A DNA stretch of 64,000 nucleotides from an uncultured Eubacteriales bacterium (GCA_934486705.1 CAKSQS010000006.1:16986-80985), one strand, 5' to 3'. Positions 40,549-49,287 are shown, counted from the first letter of the stretch. Notes: generated by a model from the letters alone, not told the origin. A program made the numbers and translations.

Positions 40549-41286
40549 CTAAACCGCCACATACCTGTTGCTGACATAGCCCACAACCCCGCCGTAGCCT
40601 ATCAAATCCCATTCGGGCAGGCGGTTGTATATCACGATTTCCGAGCCGTTCGGTATTTTACCTATTATGGGCGCACCTATATCGGGGCGGGAGCGGATAT
40701 TCAGGTTAGAGCCCTCGGTAGCGACATACCCCACCTGTATGGGCTGCGGCATATTAAAGGGTATTCCGAAATACTCCGTAAGCGATAGCACAAGGTTTTC
40801 GGCAATATTGTTTATATTGTTGCGTATCCAGTCGGCGTCGAGCGGGTTATCGTGGTAGCCTAATTCTATAAGCACGCCCGGCGCACGAACCCTTGCAACC
40901 TCGCCGAGCCTTGTTGTCGGAACGGTTTTCACCATACCCGGCAGCGGGTATATAAGTTGCAGATTATTTGCCGCAATATCGGCAAAGCGCTTGCCGTTTA
41001 CGCTTGTGGGGTAGTAATAAACATCTATTCCGCGCACCGTGGGCTGCTGACCGCTGCCCACTGCATTTGAATGTAGGGCTAAGTGTAAATCATAATTACC
41101 GGCATTTGACGCGGATATGGAGGAAGCGGCGGTCATATCGGGCGTGTTGCGTGTAAACTGTATTCCGCTTGCCGCAAGGTAGGGCTCCATTGCGTCGGCT
41201 ATAAGGTTCATATAGTATTCTTCGTTTCCCCCGCCGTAATACGGGTTAAATTCCTGTGTGGACGGGCTTAAATATATTATAGGCAT
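40549..41286 (-). CDS. N-acetylmuramoyl-L-alanine amidase with SH3 domain
   Basis: 245 residues. Amidase_3-type domain (1-175): IYLSPSTQEFNPY, ADAMEPYLAASGIQFTRN, LHLALHSNA (zinc His) and PGVLIELGYHDNPLDA (zinc Glu). The C-terminal bacterial SH3 domain (about 180-245): VATEGSNLNIRSRPDIGAPIIGKIPNGSEIVI. It would cut peptidoglycan stem peptides. There is no signal peptide from ATG 41286 (GGGGGAG upstream), so export is unclear; a role in spore or phage-like lysis is possible. Confidence 0.85.
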   Translation of the reverse strand: MPIIYLSPSTQEFNPYYGGGNEEYYMNLIADAMEPYLAASGIQFTRNTPDMTAASSISASNAGNYDLHLALHSNAVGSGQQPTVRGIDVYYYPTSVNGKRFADIAANNLQLIYPLPGMVKTVPTTRLGEVARVRAPGVLIELGYHDNPLDADWIRNNINNIAENLVLSLTEYFGIPFNMPQPIQVGYVATEGSNLNIRSRPDIGAPIIGKIPNGSEIVIYNRLPEWDLIGYGGVVGYVSNRYVAV

Positions 41287-41304
41287 ATTATCTCCCCCGA
41301 AAAT

Positions 41305-41352
41305 AAAAAAATCTTTCCTCTTCACAGAATATGAAAGAGGAAAGATTTTTGT
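41305..41352. terminator. Hairpin between amidase and antiporter genes
   Basis: CTTTCCTCTT and its complement with a 12-base loop; on the minus strand it is followed by ATTTTTTTATTTT and so ends the antiporter mRNA. Confidence 0.8.
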
Positions 41353-41355
41353 TAA

Positions 41356-42558
41356 TTATGCCTTTGCGGCCTCGGCAGGCGGAGCTTCGGTTTTTCCTTT
41401 TGAAATTACAAGCTTTAAAAGCACGGGAGTTATAAGCGCAGCTATAACCACGCACAGCACTATTGCGGGGAACACCTTGGGGTCAATATTTCCGCTTTCA
41501 ATGCCTTTTTGCGCCACCATAAGCGCAACCTCGCCGCGCGCTACCATTCCCACGCCTACTGTCAGCGACTCATGCGGGGTCATTTTGCAGATTTTAGCGC
41601 CCAGCCCGCAGCCGATAATTTTGGTTATTACCGCCATTACCGCCAGCACCAGCGCGAAAACTATTATATTCGGCGTTATGCCGTTAAGCTCGGTTTTAAG
41701 CCCTATTCCCGCAAAGAAAACAGGGGAGAAAACAAGGTACGAGGCGGCGGTAACCTTTTTTGCCACATACTGGCGCGAATCGGTTACATTGCAGAGTATC
41801 ACGCCGGCGAAATATGCGCCGGTAATATCCGCCACGCCGAAAAATTTTTCGGCGCAGAACGCCATAATAAAGCAGAAAGCCATTGCCCATACCGCTACGC
41901 GGCGGCTTGTGGCGTGGTTTATTGCTATGCGCTTGAACACCTTGTATACTATAAACCCAACCGCGGCGGTAAATACAAAGAAACCGAATATTTTAAGGGT
42001 TACAATAGCGGGGCTGACCGAGCTGTCGCTCATAGCCGATAAAATACTTAATACCACTATGCCTATAATATCATCGATTATAGCGGCGGAAAGCAGCGTT
42101 GCGCCCACCTTTGTTTTAAGCTTGCCCATTTCGTTTAGCGTTTCCACCGTTATGCTCACAGAGGTTGCCGCAAAAACAATGCCAACAAACGCCGCTTTCA
42201 TAAAGCTTGCATACGAAAAACTGCGCGAGAAGAAGAGCCAGTAAACACCGCCGCAGCCGATTATAGGCACAGCAACGCCCAAAACGGCTATTAAGCATGC
42301 GGCAGGACCTGTGTGCTTAAGCTCGTTTATATCCGTATCGATTCCCGCTATGAAAAGCAGCATTATAACGCCTATTTCAGCGGTTTTTGTAAGGAAATCC
42401 GATTCGTGAAGTATTCCTATCCCGCTCGGTCCCAAAAGTATGCCCGCAATAAGCGCGCCCACCACCTGCGGCAGATGAACGTGCGCGGTTGCAAGCCCGA
42501 AAATTTTCGTAAAAAGCAATATAAGCGCCAATGCAAGTAAATATCCGTATTCACCCAA
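41356..42558 (-). CDS. Cation/proton antiporter, CPA2 (KefB/NapA-like)
   Basis: 400 residues, about 12 membrane helices. HLPQVVGALIAGILLGPSGIGIL, AEIGVIMLLFIAGIDTDINELK, and LLSAAIIDDIIGIVVLSIL with the paired Asp of the ion site are typical. It exchanges Na+ or K+ for H+. Start at TTG 42558, placed 8 bases after AAGGGG; the TTG at 42567 lies against that site. It lacks the C-terminal TrkA domain of KefB. Confidence 0.85.
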   Translation of the reverse strand: MGEYGYLLALALILLFTKIFGLATAHVHLPQVVGALIAGILLGPSGIGILHESDFLTKTAEIGVIMLLFIAGIDTDINELKHTGPAACLIAVLGVAVPIIGCGGVYWLFFSRSFSYASFMKAAFVGIVFAATSVSITVETLNEMGKLKTKVGATLLSAAIIDDIIGIVVLSILSAMSDSSVSPAIVTLKIFGFFVFTAAVGFIVYKVFKRIAINHATSRRVAVWAMAFCFIMAFCAEKFFGVADITGAYFAGVILCNVTDSRQYVAKKVTAASYLVFSPVFFAGIGLKTELNGITPNIIVFALVLAVMAVITKIIGCGLGAKICKMTPHESLTVGVGMVARGEVALMVAQKGIESGNIDPKVFPAIVLCVVIAALITPVLLKLVISKGKTEAPPAEAAKA

Positions 42559-42648
42559 AATAAACAACCCCTTAAAGTATTTTTAAAACTATTATATTAT
42601 ACAACTTTCGGCATTTTTTGCAAGATGATAAAATTCATAAATTTTTTA

Positions 42649-42677
42649 TTGACAAACGGCGCGTTACAGTGTATTAT
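42649..42677 (+). promoter_or_regulatory. Promoter of the GntR-ABC operon
   Basis: TTGACA (42649-42654), 17-base spacer, TATTAT (42672-42677). Confidence 0.85.
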
Positions 42678-42679
42678 TT

Positions 42680-42706
42680 AACTGTACTATAAAGACTAAT
42701 ACAGTT
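42680..42706. promoter_or_regulatory. Operator for the GntR/YtrA-type regulator
   Basis: Inverted repeat AACTGTA ... TACAGTT with 13 bases between, directly after the -10 box and before GGGGAGG. Placed to block transcription when bound; typical for YtrA-like self-control. Confidence 0.75.
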
Positions 42707-42721
42707 TCGGGGAGGTGCGTT

Positions 42722-43099
42722 ATGCTCAAGCTTAATTATAAAAGCGGTGTTCCTATTTGCGACCAGATAGTGAACGGCTTTGTGCGGATGAAGGCGCTGG
42801 GGCTTGTAGAAAGCGGCGAGCAGCTGCCGAGCGTGCGCGCTCTCGCGGTGGAGCTGGGCGTAAACCCGAACACTATACAAAAAGCCTACCAGATTCTTGA
42901 AAGCAGCGGCATTATATACTCGGTAAAGGGCAAGGGGTCGTTTATATCGGACGACGCCGCAGCGGACACGGCGGTTATAATGTCGGCAAAAAAAGATTTT
43001 CGCGCGGCGGTATCTGCCGCGGCAGAACTTGGGCTTAAGGAAAAGGAGCTTTTGGAAATAGTTTCCGAAATGTTTGAAAAAGAGAGGGACGCGAAATGA
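42722..43099 (+). CDS. GntR-family regulator, YtrA subfamily
   Basis: 125 residues. Winged helix: VPICDQIVNGFVRMKALGLVESGEQLPSVRALAVELGVNPNTIQKAYQILESSGIIYSVKGKGSF; a short C-terminal helix region for dimers. YtrA-type proteins usually repress a neighbouring ABC exporter operon and respond to cell wall antibiotics. GGGGAGG upstream; it overlaps the ATPase gene by 4 bases (ATGA). Confidence 0.9.
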   Translation: MLKLNYKSGVPICDQIVNGFVRMKALGLVESGEQLPSVRALAVELGVNPNTIQKAYQILESSGIIYSVKGKGSFISDDAAADTAVIMSAKKDFRAAVSAAAELGLKEKELLEIVSEMFEKERDAK

Positions 43100-43995
43100 T
43101 AAAGGCTGAAAACCTCACTAAAATTTTCGGCGGCAAAAAGGCGCTCGACTCTGTAAATGTTACTATCGGCGAGGGCTCTATATACGGGCTTGTCGGCTCA
43201 AACGGCTCGGGAAAATCCACACTTTTAAGGCTTGCTTCTGGTGTGTATATGCCGGACGGCGGCAGCATTACCGCAAACGGTGAAAAAATATTTGATAACC
43301 CGCAAATAAAGTCACGCATTGCCTACCTCGGCGATACGCCGTATTTTATGCCGAACGCCTCAATAAAGGAAACGGCGGATTTTTACCGCAGGCTTTACCC
43401 CCGCTTTGACAACACGCTTTACAACCGCCTGCTCGAAATTTTTCCGCTTGATTATAAAGCTAAAATATCCACAATGTCAAAGGGTATGCAGCGGCAGGCA
43501 GCGCTTATAACCGCAATCGCCTCTTCACCCGATTATTTACTGCTCGACGAAGCGTTCGACGGGCTTGACGTGGTTATCCGCAAGGCGCTGAAAGGCATAT
43601 TGGTAGAGGGCGTTACGGGGCGGAATATGACTACGGTTATCGCCTCGCACAATTTGCGCGAGTTAGAGGACCTGTGTGACAGCGTAGGGCTTGTGCATAA
43701 TGGGCATATGGTTTTGAGCGACGAGGTAGATAACCTTAAAAGCAGCCTGCACAAGGTTCAGGCGGCTTTTCGCGGTGTGCCCGACGTAACGGCGTTTTCG
43801 GGGCTTGACGTTATCAAGGCCGAGCGCAGCGGGTCGCTTTTGCAAATGATAGTGCGCGGTGATGAGGAAGAAATTATGAATTATATAAATCGGCTCTCCC
43901 CCATTTTTTCTGAGTGTATTGAGCCGTCGCTTGAAGAAACGTTTGTATATGAGCTGGAGGTGAACGGATATGACGTCAAAAGCATTGCCGAATAG
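43096..43995 (+). CDS. ABC transporter ATP-binding protein, YtrB-like
   Basis: 299 residues. Walker A VGSNGSGKST, signature STMSKGMQRQAALI, Walker B YLLLDEAFDGLDVVIRKALKG, H-loop IASHNLRELEDLC. A C-terminal extension of about 80 residues with EVNGYDVKSIAE at the end is typical of this subgroup. It overlaps the permease gene by 26 bases. Confidence 0.92.
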   Translation: MIKAENLTKIFGGKKALDSVNVTIGEGSIYGLVGSNGSGKSTLLRLASGVYMPDGGSITANGEKIFDNPQIKSRIAYLGDTPYFMPNASIKETADFYRRLYPRFDNTLYNRLLEIFPLDYKAKISTMSKGMQRQAALITAIASSPDYLLLDEAFDGLDVVIRKALKGILVEGVTGRNMTTVIASHNLRELEDLCDSVGLVHNGHMVLSDEVDNLKSSLHKVQAAFRGVPDVTAFSGLDVIKAERSGSLLQMIVRGDEEEIMNYINRLSPIFSECIEPSLEETFVYELEVNGYDVKSIAE

Positions 43996-45658
43996 CTTTC
44001 ACCCCGCAAGGCGGTTGCTTGCCTATTCGCTAAAACGAACCTCAGGGCTTACCGTGCTTATGACGGTCGTAGCCCTGCTTGCCTGCCCCGTTTACACACT
44101 GCTTAAAATTGAGCGGATTTACGAAAACACAGCCAAGGCTTATAATCTGAACTCCGTAGCCCCCCTGCTTATGATGATAACGGCTGTTGCGTCGGTCGCG
44201 GCGGCGCTTGTTTATATGTTTATAAACTTTGCGTTTCTTTACAGCCGCAGCTCAAGCGACTTTTTCCATTCATTACCCACAACCCGCGTGGGGCTTTTGT
44301 TTGCGCGGCTTATCTCAAGCGTTTTGCCTATAATCATTCCCGTAACGCTGGTTTACGGCGCAATGTGCGGGCTGAAGCTTTCAAAATATGTTGAGTGCAG
44401 CATAAAGCCTATTTTAAAGGGCTACGCCTTTAACCTGCTTATACTGTTTGCACTGGCGGCGTTTTCGCTTATATTTATGATTTGCGCCGGCAGTATTTTC
44501 GACCTTATTATCTCATTCTTTACATTTAATATAGGTATAGTGCTGGTTCAGCTTATAAATTCCTTGCTTTGTCAAAATTTCCTTTTCGGCTATCCCTACA
44601 ATTATACCGAAAGCATTGTAAACGCATCGTCGCCCTATTGGTTTGCCTTTAACAGGTTTGCAAACATACTTGAGGGTGTTCTGCCCGCCCGGTCGGAAAT
44701 ATTCTTCGCTGTGAAGCTGCTTATAATCACCTTTTTCTCACTTGCGGTGAGCATTGCGCTTTACCGTGGCAGAAAGAGCGAGAAAAGCGGTATCTCCTAT
44801 GCGTATAATTTCATATATATAGTGTGCGGGCTTATAGTAGGTGTTCTCGGCGCGTTCGGTGTAGGCTCTATATTCGCCGAGGGTGATATTAACTTCGTAT
44901 TTTGGGTATTTGCGGTTGTCGGCGGCGTGCTTGCGTCAATAATCTTCGGCGCAATTAACGACCGCGGGTTTAAAACAATTAAAAAATCCGCCATTATGGG
45001 TGCGGTATCCGTAGCGCTGCTCGGCTCGTTCACCGTGATACTTGTAACCGGCTGCTTCGGTTACAGCAAGCGCGTCCCTGCCGCAAATAAAATAGAAAGC
45101 ATAACCGTAGAGTTTACCGGCATGCAAATGACTGTGAAGGAGCCCGAAACGGTGCTGCAGCTCCATGGGAAAATAGTAAATAATGAAGACGACGGCGGGG
45201 ATTACCTGAATATTGACTACACCCTTAAAAACGGCAGGCATTTTGTACGGACCTATAACAGAATAAATTATTCAAATTATATGCCGCTGCTGCTTGAGCT
45301 TTACAAAAGCCCCGAGCATATAAACAGCATACGCAGCGAAATACTGGGAAATATAACAACCAACCGCTCGGTTTACACCACCGGCTATGTTTCGGCGGAC
45401 GGCGATGAAAACTCTACCGAAGAGGTTGCCACGGAAGAAATTGCCGTAACCGAGGCGCAGCTGAAAAAATTGGTTGAGGCATATATTTCCGATCTGCCCA
45501 AAGCTACCTATAAGAGCATAACCGATGAATGTCAGCTTAACCTTCAGATAAGCGGCGTGGATAAAGATTTTAAATACACATATATTTCGCTGAATGTTGA
45601 GGATACCTTTGAAAACACTTTAAGCGTTGCAAAGGAGCTCGGCATTTCAGTACCGTAA
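43970..45658 (+). CDS. ABC transporter permease with extracytoplasmic domain
   Basis: 562 residues. Helices lie at about 25-45, 62-85, 110-130, 148-195, 245-265 and 280-365. SRSSSDFFHSLPTTRVGLLFARLISS is a motif I know from YtrC/DUF6449-type permeases. The end (about 375-562) is a soluble domain with beta patterns (ESITVEFTGMQMTVKEPE) and an acidic, Thr-rich stretch. With the ATPase it would form an exporter, possibly for a peptide antibiotic response. Product unknown. Confidence 0.8.
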   Translation: MTSKALPNSFHPARRLLAYSLKRTSGLTVLMTVVALLACPVYTLLKIERIYENTAKAYNLNSVAPLLMMITAVASVAAALVYMFINFAFLYSRSSSDFFHSLPTTRVGLLFARLISSVLPIIIPVTLVYGAMCGLKLSKYVECSIKPILKGYAFNLLILFALAAFSLIFMICAGSIFDLIISFFTFNIGIVLVQLINSLLCQNFLFGYPYNYTESIVNASSPYWFAFNRFANILEGVLPARSEIFFAVKLLIITFFSLAVSIALYRGRKSEKSGISYAYNFIYIVCGLIVGVLGAFGVGSIFAEGDINFVFWVFAVVGGVLASIIFGAINDRGFKTIKKSAIMGAVSVALLGSFTVILVTGCFGYSKRVPAANKIESITVEFTGMQMTVKEPETVLQLHGKIVNNEDDGGDYLNIDYTLKNGRHFVRTYNRINYSNYMPLLLELYKSPEHINSIRSEILGNITTNRSVYTTGYVSADGDENSTEEVATEEIAVTEAQLKKLVEAYISDLPKATYKSITDECQLNLQISGVDKDFKYTYISLNVEDTFENTLSVAKELGISVP

Positions 45659-45742
45659 TACCTGCCGTTCCGTTTTTAAAAAACTTGACTTTTTGCTATA
45701 ATATGATATAATTAGCCTTGCACCGTTTCGGCGGTGCATATG

Positions 45743-45800
45743 CGCCGGTAGCTCAGCAGGATAGAGCGTCCGCCTCCTAAGCGGGCGATCGTTCGTATCC
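45743..45800 (+). pseudogene. Truncated tRNA-Arg(CCT)
   Basis: GCGCCGGTAGCTCAGCAGGA begins an acceptor and D arm. The anticodon arm TCCGC-CTCCTAA-GCGGG (anticodon CCT) is intact, but after GTTCGTATCC the T arm and acceptor 3' half are missing (followed by ACAGGCTTTAATTT). No CCA end pairs with GCGCCGG. It is probably the left-over of a tRNA cut by integration or deletion. Confidence 0.65.
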
Positions 45801-45844
45801 ACAGGCTTTAATTTATACCTAAAATTTCATATTTATTAGCAAAT

Positions 45845-45921
45845 GTCTCGGTAGCTCAGCTGGACAGAGCACACGCCTCCTAAGCGTGGGGTCGGGGGTT
45901 CAAATCCCTTCCGGGACGCCA
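45845..45921 (+). tRNA. tRNA-Arg (anticodon CCT)
   Basis: Complete cloverleaf: acceptor GTCTCGG pairs with CCGGGAC; D arm GCTC...GAGC; anticodon arm with loop CTCCTAA (CCT, reads AGG); T arm GGGGTTCAAATCCCTT; discriminator G and encoded CCA. Its 3' end faces an integrase gene 185 bases away, so it is the likely attachment site of the element to the right. Confidence 0.9.
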
Positions 45922-45926
45922 GAAAA

Positions 45927-45972
45927 ACCGCTGTAAGCCTTTATTTCAAAGGGTTTGCGGCGTTTTTTGTTT
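45927..45972 (+). terminator. Terminator after tRNA-Arg
   Basis: CCGC...GCGG hairpin with an imperfect inner stem and CGTTTTTTGTTTTT behind it. Confidence 0.6.
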
Positions 45973-46106
45973 TTCCGCCTATTAAGCGGCTTTTACTGCC
46001 TGCCGCAAATTTTTTCTGTTACCGAGCCTTAAAAAAAGTTTGCTAATTGGATTCGAACGATTTTTTAAAATTTGCTAATGAAATCTGCAAATTTGCTAAT
46101 TTCTCA

Positions 46107-47492
46107 TTAGCAAGCCTTTTGACCTGCGATGATCGAAGCCAAAGTATTAGCAAGTTCAGGCGACTTTTGCAGCTGCTCAATCAGTGCCGCAAGGTCAACG
46201 GTTTGGGGTTGTGATTCTTCCGGCGGCGGCGTAACTTTTCTTAAATCGGGGTTAGAATAGAACGCACTTTCAAATTTCTGTGCGTTGATTTTTCTGTCTT
46301 CATCAAGAATATGCGCATACACCTTTGTAATCATATCAATTTCCGCATGACCCGTATCGCCCTGTGTTGCCTTCAGGTCTCCGTGGTTGAGCTTCAGTTT
46401 ATAGGTAGTGCTGGAATGCCGGAGCGAATGGAAAACCACATTGGGAAGCCCTGCTTTTTCTTTGAGCATCAGAAACTCCTTTTCGATAATGCGGTTTTCA
46501 CAGGGGCGTCCGTTGGGCAAGGCAACCACAAGATTGAAGTCCTGGTACTCATTACCGAGAAATTCCTTCAGTTCTTCCTGCGCTGTTCTCCACTCTCTCA
46601 ATATGTAGGCTACCGTTTTCGGCAGCCACACCTTGCGGATACTGGAATCGGTTTTCGGCTTTTTCAGAACGATACGGGTGCTGGTGTTCGGCATGAGCGG
46701 CACAAAGATATGGTATATATCCTTTTCTCCCAACATCTCGATTGCCTGCTTCGTACAGCGTGTAAGCTCCTTGTCGATAAAAATGTAAGCATCGTCTGCG
46801 GCAATGTCCGCATCTTCCACATGAACATTGTCCCATGTCAGGCCGAGGATCTCACCCATACGGAGTGAGCAGGCAAAGGCCAGATTCATGGCAATATAGA
46901 GCTTGCTGTCCGTGCATTCGTCTAACGCCTTGCGTATCGTATCGGCGTCCCAGATGTCTCGCTTCTTGTACTCAACCTTTGGCAGCACCACATTATCAAA
47001 CGGATTCTTTCCGATCAGCTCCCAACGCACCGCCTGCTTAAAAGCGCAGCGCAAGACCTTTATGATCTTGACAATCGTTTTGTCCGTCACATACTCGGTC
47101 CTTGGTTTTCGGCTGCCTCGTGAAACCGCCGGCGTCTTCTTCAGCTTCTGAACATATTGATCCACAACACGGGCTGTGACTGCCTGGACTTCCAGCTCAC
47201 CTATGATCGGGTTGATGTAATTCGCAATAATGGCTGTATTGCTGTCATACATAGAAACGCCCCACTTGTTGACACCGTAGGTGCGAACAAAATCGTCGAG
47301 AAAGCTCGACACAGTGGTTTTATTTGGAGACAGAAAAGTTCCGTTAAATTGCTGATTTTCAATTTCTGCTTTCCTTTTCAACGCTTCCTTGTGCGAATGA
47401 CAGGTTTCCCATTTTTGCTTTGTTTCACCCCTTTCGTCTGTGTAGCTGTAAACCACGGAATATGCTTTTTTTCTCTTTATAATAGATGCCAT
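46107..47492 (-). CDS. int: Tyrosine integrase
   Basis: 461 residues. N-terminal arm-binding beta part (1-55), core-binding helical domain (about 58-165), catalytic domain with Arg211 (ACSLRMGEILGL), His355/Arg358 (FHSLRHSST), His382 (GHAEIDM) and Tyr392 (KVYAHI): all catalytic residues are present. A C-terminal tail of about 60 residues is Pro/Gln-rich. It would move the element in and out of the tRNA-Arg site beside it. Overall form as in ICE and Tn916/phage integrases of Firmicutes. The gene points toward the tRNA, as usual. Confidence 0.93.
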   Translation of the reverse strand: MASIIKRKKAYSVVYSYTDERGETKQKWETCHSHKEALKRKAEIENQQFNGTFLSPNKTTVSSFLDDFVRTYGVNKWGVSMYDSNTAIIANYINPIIGELEVQAVTARVVDQYVQKLKKTPAVSRGSRKPRTEYVTDKTIVKIIKVLRCAFKQAVRWELIGKNPFDNVVLPKVEYKKRDIWDADTIRKALDECTDSKLYIAMNLAFACSLRMGEILGLTWDNVHVEDADIAADDAYIFIDKELTRCTKQAIEMLGEKDIYHIFVPLMPNTSTRIVLKKPKTDSSIRKVWLPKTVAYILREWRTAQEELKEFLGNEYQDFNLVVALPNGRPCENRIIEKEFLMLKEKAGLPNVVFHSLRHSSTTYKLKLNHGDLKATQGDTGHAEIDMITKVYAHILDEDRKINAQKFESAFYSNPDLRKVTPPPEESQPQTVDLAALIEQLQKSPELANTLASIIAGQKAC

Positions 47493-47505
47493 GACTGTAT
47501 CTCCT

Positions 47506-47715
47506 TTATTGATTCATACTATCAAGCCACGCATCAAAAGAAGGCTTTGAAATTCTGACATACTTGCCGATTTTCACCGTTTTAAAAGGTGCGTCCTTAC
47601 AGACAGCATATGCCATACTCTTGCTTATCTGTAAAATTTCAGCTATTTCCTGAACAGAACAAGTTCTTTTTTCGGCGTTGGCCTGACAAGAGTTATTATT
47701 ATTTTCAACTGCCAT
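47506..47715 (-). CDS. xis: Excisionase-like helix-turn-helix protein
   Basis: 69 residues: CSVQEIAEILQISKSMAYAVCKDAPFKTVKIGKYVRISKPSFDAWLDSMNQ, the MerR-like winged helix of small excisionases. It sits 13 bases before the integrase on the same strand (GGAGATAC between). It would bend DNA at the att site and favour excision. AAAGGAG upstream. Confidence 0.85.
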   Translation of the reverse strand: MAVENNNNSCQANAEKRTCSVQEIAEILQISKSMAYAVCKDAPFKTVKIGKYVRISKPSFDAWLDSMNQ

Positions 47716-47719
47716 ATTT

Positions 47720-48115
47720 TCTCCTTTCCGGACAGTTGAACAGATACAGTTTGATCTCTATCACGACATAGTATATTATACAAATTTCGCCTTAAAACAT
47801 CAACAACTGCCTGACAACCGCCCTAAATAAAAAATGTAATTGTTTTAAACTGAATCTTCATACCGAGCCATTTCCTGCGCTTTTTCAACCGCGTATTTGC
47901 AGGCTGCGCTATGCGCTGTTTAATTTACGGGTATGCTCCGACGTATCATCACGGCATACTGTCCGTAACTCCTGTATAACTCCCGATAGAAGTTTATTAA
48001 GTTTTCAAGGTACACAATCGGTTTTTAATCCGTACAATTATAAAAACGGGAAATATTCTGTTTTTTCTTCAATTAAAAATTAAATTTTTAAAATCAAATT
48101 ATATATAAGGTAATT
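47720..48115. other. Gene-free spacer right of excisionase
   Basis: About 400 bases of AT-rich DNA between the divergent excisionase and the rest of the element. I see no gene, tRNA or strong repeat apart from simple A/T runs. It may hold integrase arm sites or part of the transfer origin, but no motif supports either. Confidence 0.3.
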
Positions 48116-48121
48116 CAATCC

Positions 48122-48150
48122 TTGACAACCACAATATATTGTGGTAATAT
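48122..48150 (+). promoter_or_regulatory. Promoter with 16-bp palindromic operator in its spacer
   Basis: TTGACA (48122-48127) and TAATAT (48145-48150) are separated by 17 bases, 16 of which are the perfect palindrome CCACAATATATTGTGG (48129-48144). A protein bound there would block RNA polymerase. It is the likely main switch of the element's rightward genes; the XRE proteins at 58225 and 59795 are candidates for binding it (inference). Confidence 0.8.
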
Positions 48151-48159
48151 ACTTTTGTA

Positions 48160-48330
48160 ATTGATTTTTGTGCAAGCCGTATGCGGCAACCGTAACGCTT
48201 TATGTTACATCGCACATATATGATGAGTTTGTAATCAAGTGCCGACTTTAATTTCCGCTTTTTTAAGCGCGGAATTTTCAGTTGGCGCTTTTTATATAGA
48301 TATTAAAGCCTTCGGGCAGAAAGGAGAAAA
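48160..48330 (+). promoter_or_regulatory. Structured leader with terminator-like hairpin
   Basis: Small stems GCCGTATGCGGC and GTAACGCTTTATGTTAC precede a large hairpin (48238-48289). Its arms AGTGCCGACT/AGTTGGCGCT pair over all 10 positions, with an inner TTCCGC/GCG-GGAA stem, then TTTTT. This is a probable attenuator before the 17-residue peptide and the genes beyond. Confidence 0.65.
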
Positions 48331-48383
48331 TGAAAAGAAATTTTGTTATCATACAGATAACGGACAAAGTTAAAACAAAATAA
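48330..48383 (+). CDS. 17-residue leader-type peptide
   Basis: MKRNFVIIQITDKVKTK, with AAAGGAG 4 bases before ATG, lying between two terminator hairpins (48238-48293 and 48407-48455). The good ribosome binding site suggests it is translated. It may be a leader peptide for attenuation or an unknown small peptide. No family recognised. Confidence 0.4.
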   Translation: MKRNFVIIQITDKVKTK

Positions 48384-48406
48384 TGTCGGGAATATCCCGA
48401 ATAGTC

Positions 48407-48455
48407 AGAGGAACCGTATGTGTTAAAAGAAAAACGCAGCGGTTCCTCTTTTTTT
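48407..48455 (+). terminator. Terminator after the 17-residue peptide
   Basis: AGAGGAACCG and CGGTTCCTCT, 23-base loop, then at least seven T. A smaller stem TCGGGA-ATA-TCCCGA lies just before it (48386-48400). Confidence 0.85.
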
Positions 48456-48484
48456 GTTTTACGGAAAAGAAAGAGGGAAAATTT

Positions 48485-49279
48485 ATGAGAAGATTACAAA
48501 GGCTGTGGGGATCGGTTTCGGTGCTCACAGCGGCGGTTTTAGCGGGTATATGCTTTTTAAGAGGCAATACGCAGCGCATTTTCCTTATGGGTGTTTTTGC
48601 ACTTTGGATAGCATATTCCTTTGCGGTGTTTTTAATGCCGGTAATAAAACGGTATAAGTATCGCAGAAATTTGAGGAAAATCCGAAAAAAACCGCAAAAT
48701 CACAGCGGAAGTAACGGCGCAGAGCTGCAAAGGCTTTATTACCTGCTTTTGTGCAATGCAAACCACAGGATAACGGGATACATAAAAAGTATTTACCCTA
48801 ACGCTGTATGGAAGTGGGAAACTGCCGCGCCCGAAAAGGTTATAACCGAGGGTGAAACCGGCAGAATAAGGCTTTTTAATGTTGATGACTATAACTTCGC
48901 GGATATTTCGTTCGATAATTCTGCAAATATAGAATGTACCTTTCTTAAAGCCGTCAGCTTTAAGAGTGCGGCACAGACCGAATGCAGAGATGAAACGGCG
49001 GAGAAACCGAAAAACGAAACAGATCCGCAGATATGGTTTGAAAAGAGCGGTCGAGTTATACTTAAAAACCTTATAGCGGATTTAAGCTCAAGAGGGCATA
49101 ACACCCTGACTGTAAGGGACGACGGAAGCTGCGTTGTAGAGCAGGGAGATAAAACCGTAGAGGTATCTCATCTTACCGACTTTCCCGAAAGAGTGTATTA
49201 TCCGAGGCTTATAAAGGTACTCGCAGGCGCAGGAATTGCAGCAAAGAGCGTATATAACGGTTTAGCGGTAAGCTGGTAG
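48485..49279 (+). CDS. Element-encoded membrane protein of unknown function
   Basis: 264 residues. Two adjacent membrane helices (about 10-28 and 35-55) are followed by a basic stretch KRYKYRRNLRKIRKK and a soluble region of about 190 residues with no motif I recognise; it ends VLAGAGIAAKSVYNGLAVSW. ATG 48485 has AGAGGG upstream; the frame extends back to 48383 only through the terminator. First gene of a run of same-strand element genes, 8 bases before the DUF932 gene. Confidence 0.6.
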   Translation: MRRLQRLWGSVSVLTAAVLAGICFLRGNTQRIFLMGVFALWIAYSFAVFLMPVIKRYKYRRNLRKIRKKPQNHSGSNGAELQRLYYLLLCNANHRITGYIKSIYPNAVWKWETAAPEKVITEGETGRIRLFNVDDYNFADISFDNSANIECTFLKAVSFKSAAQTECRDETAEKPKNETDPQIWFEKSGRVILKNLIADLSSRGHNTLTVRDDGSCVVEQGDKTVEVSHLTDFPERVYYPRLIKVLAGAGIAAKSVYNGLAVSW

Positions 49280-49287
49280 GTGGTTCT

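Noticed and set aside
45895..45921. Second attachment site matching the tRNA-Arg 3' end within the window
   Set aside because: Reading on from 46 kb to 64 kb I found no second copy of TTCAAATCCCTTCCGGGACG; the right border must be outside, changed or lost.
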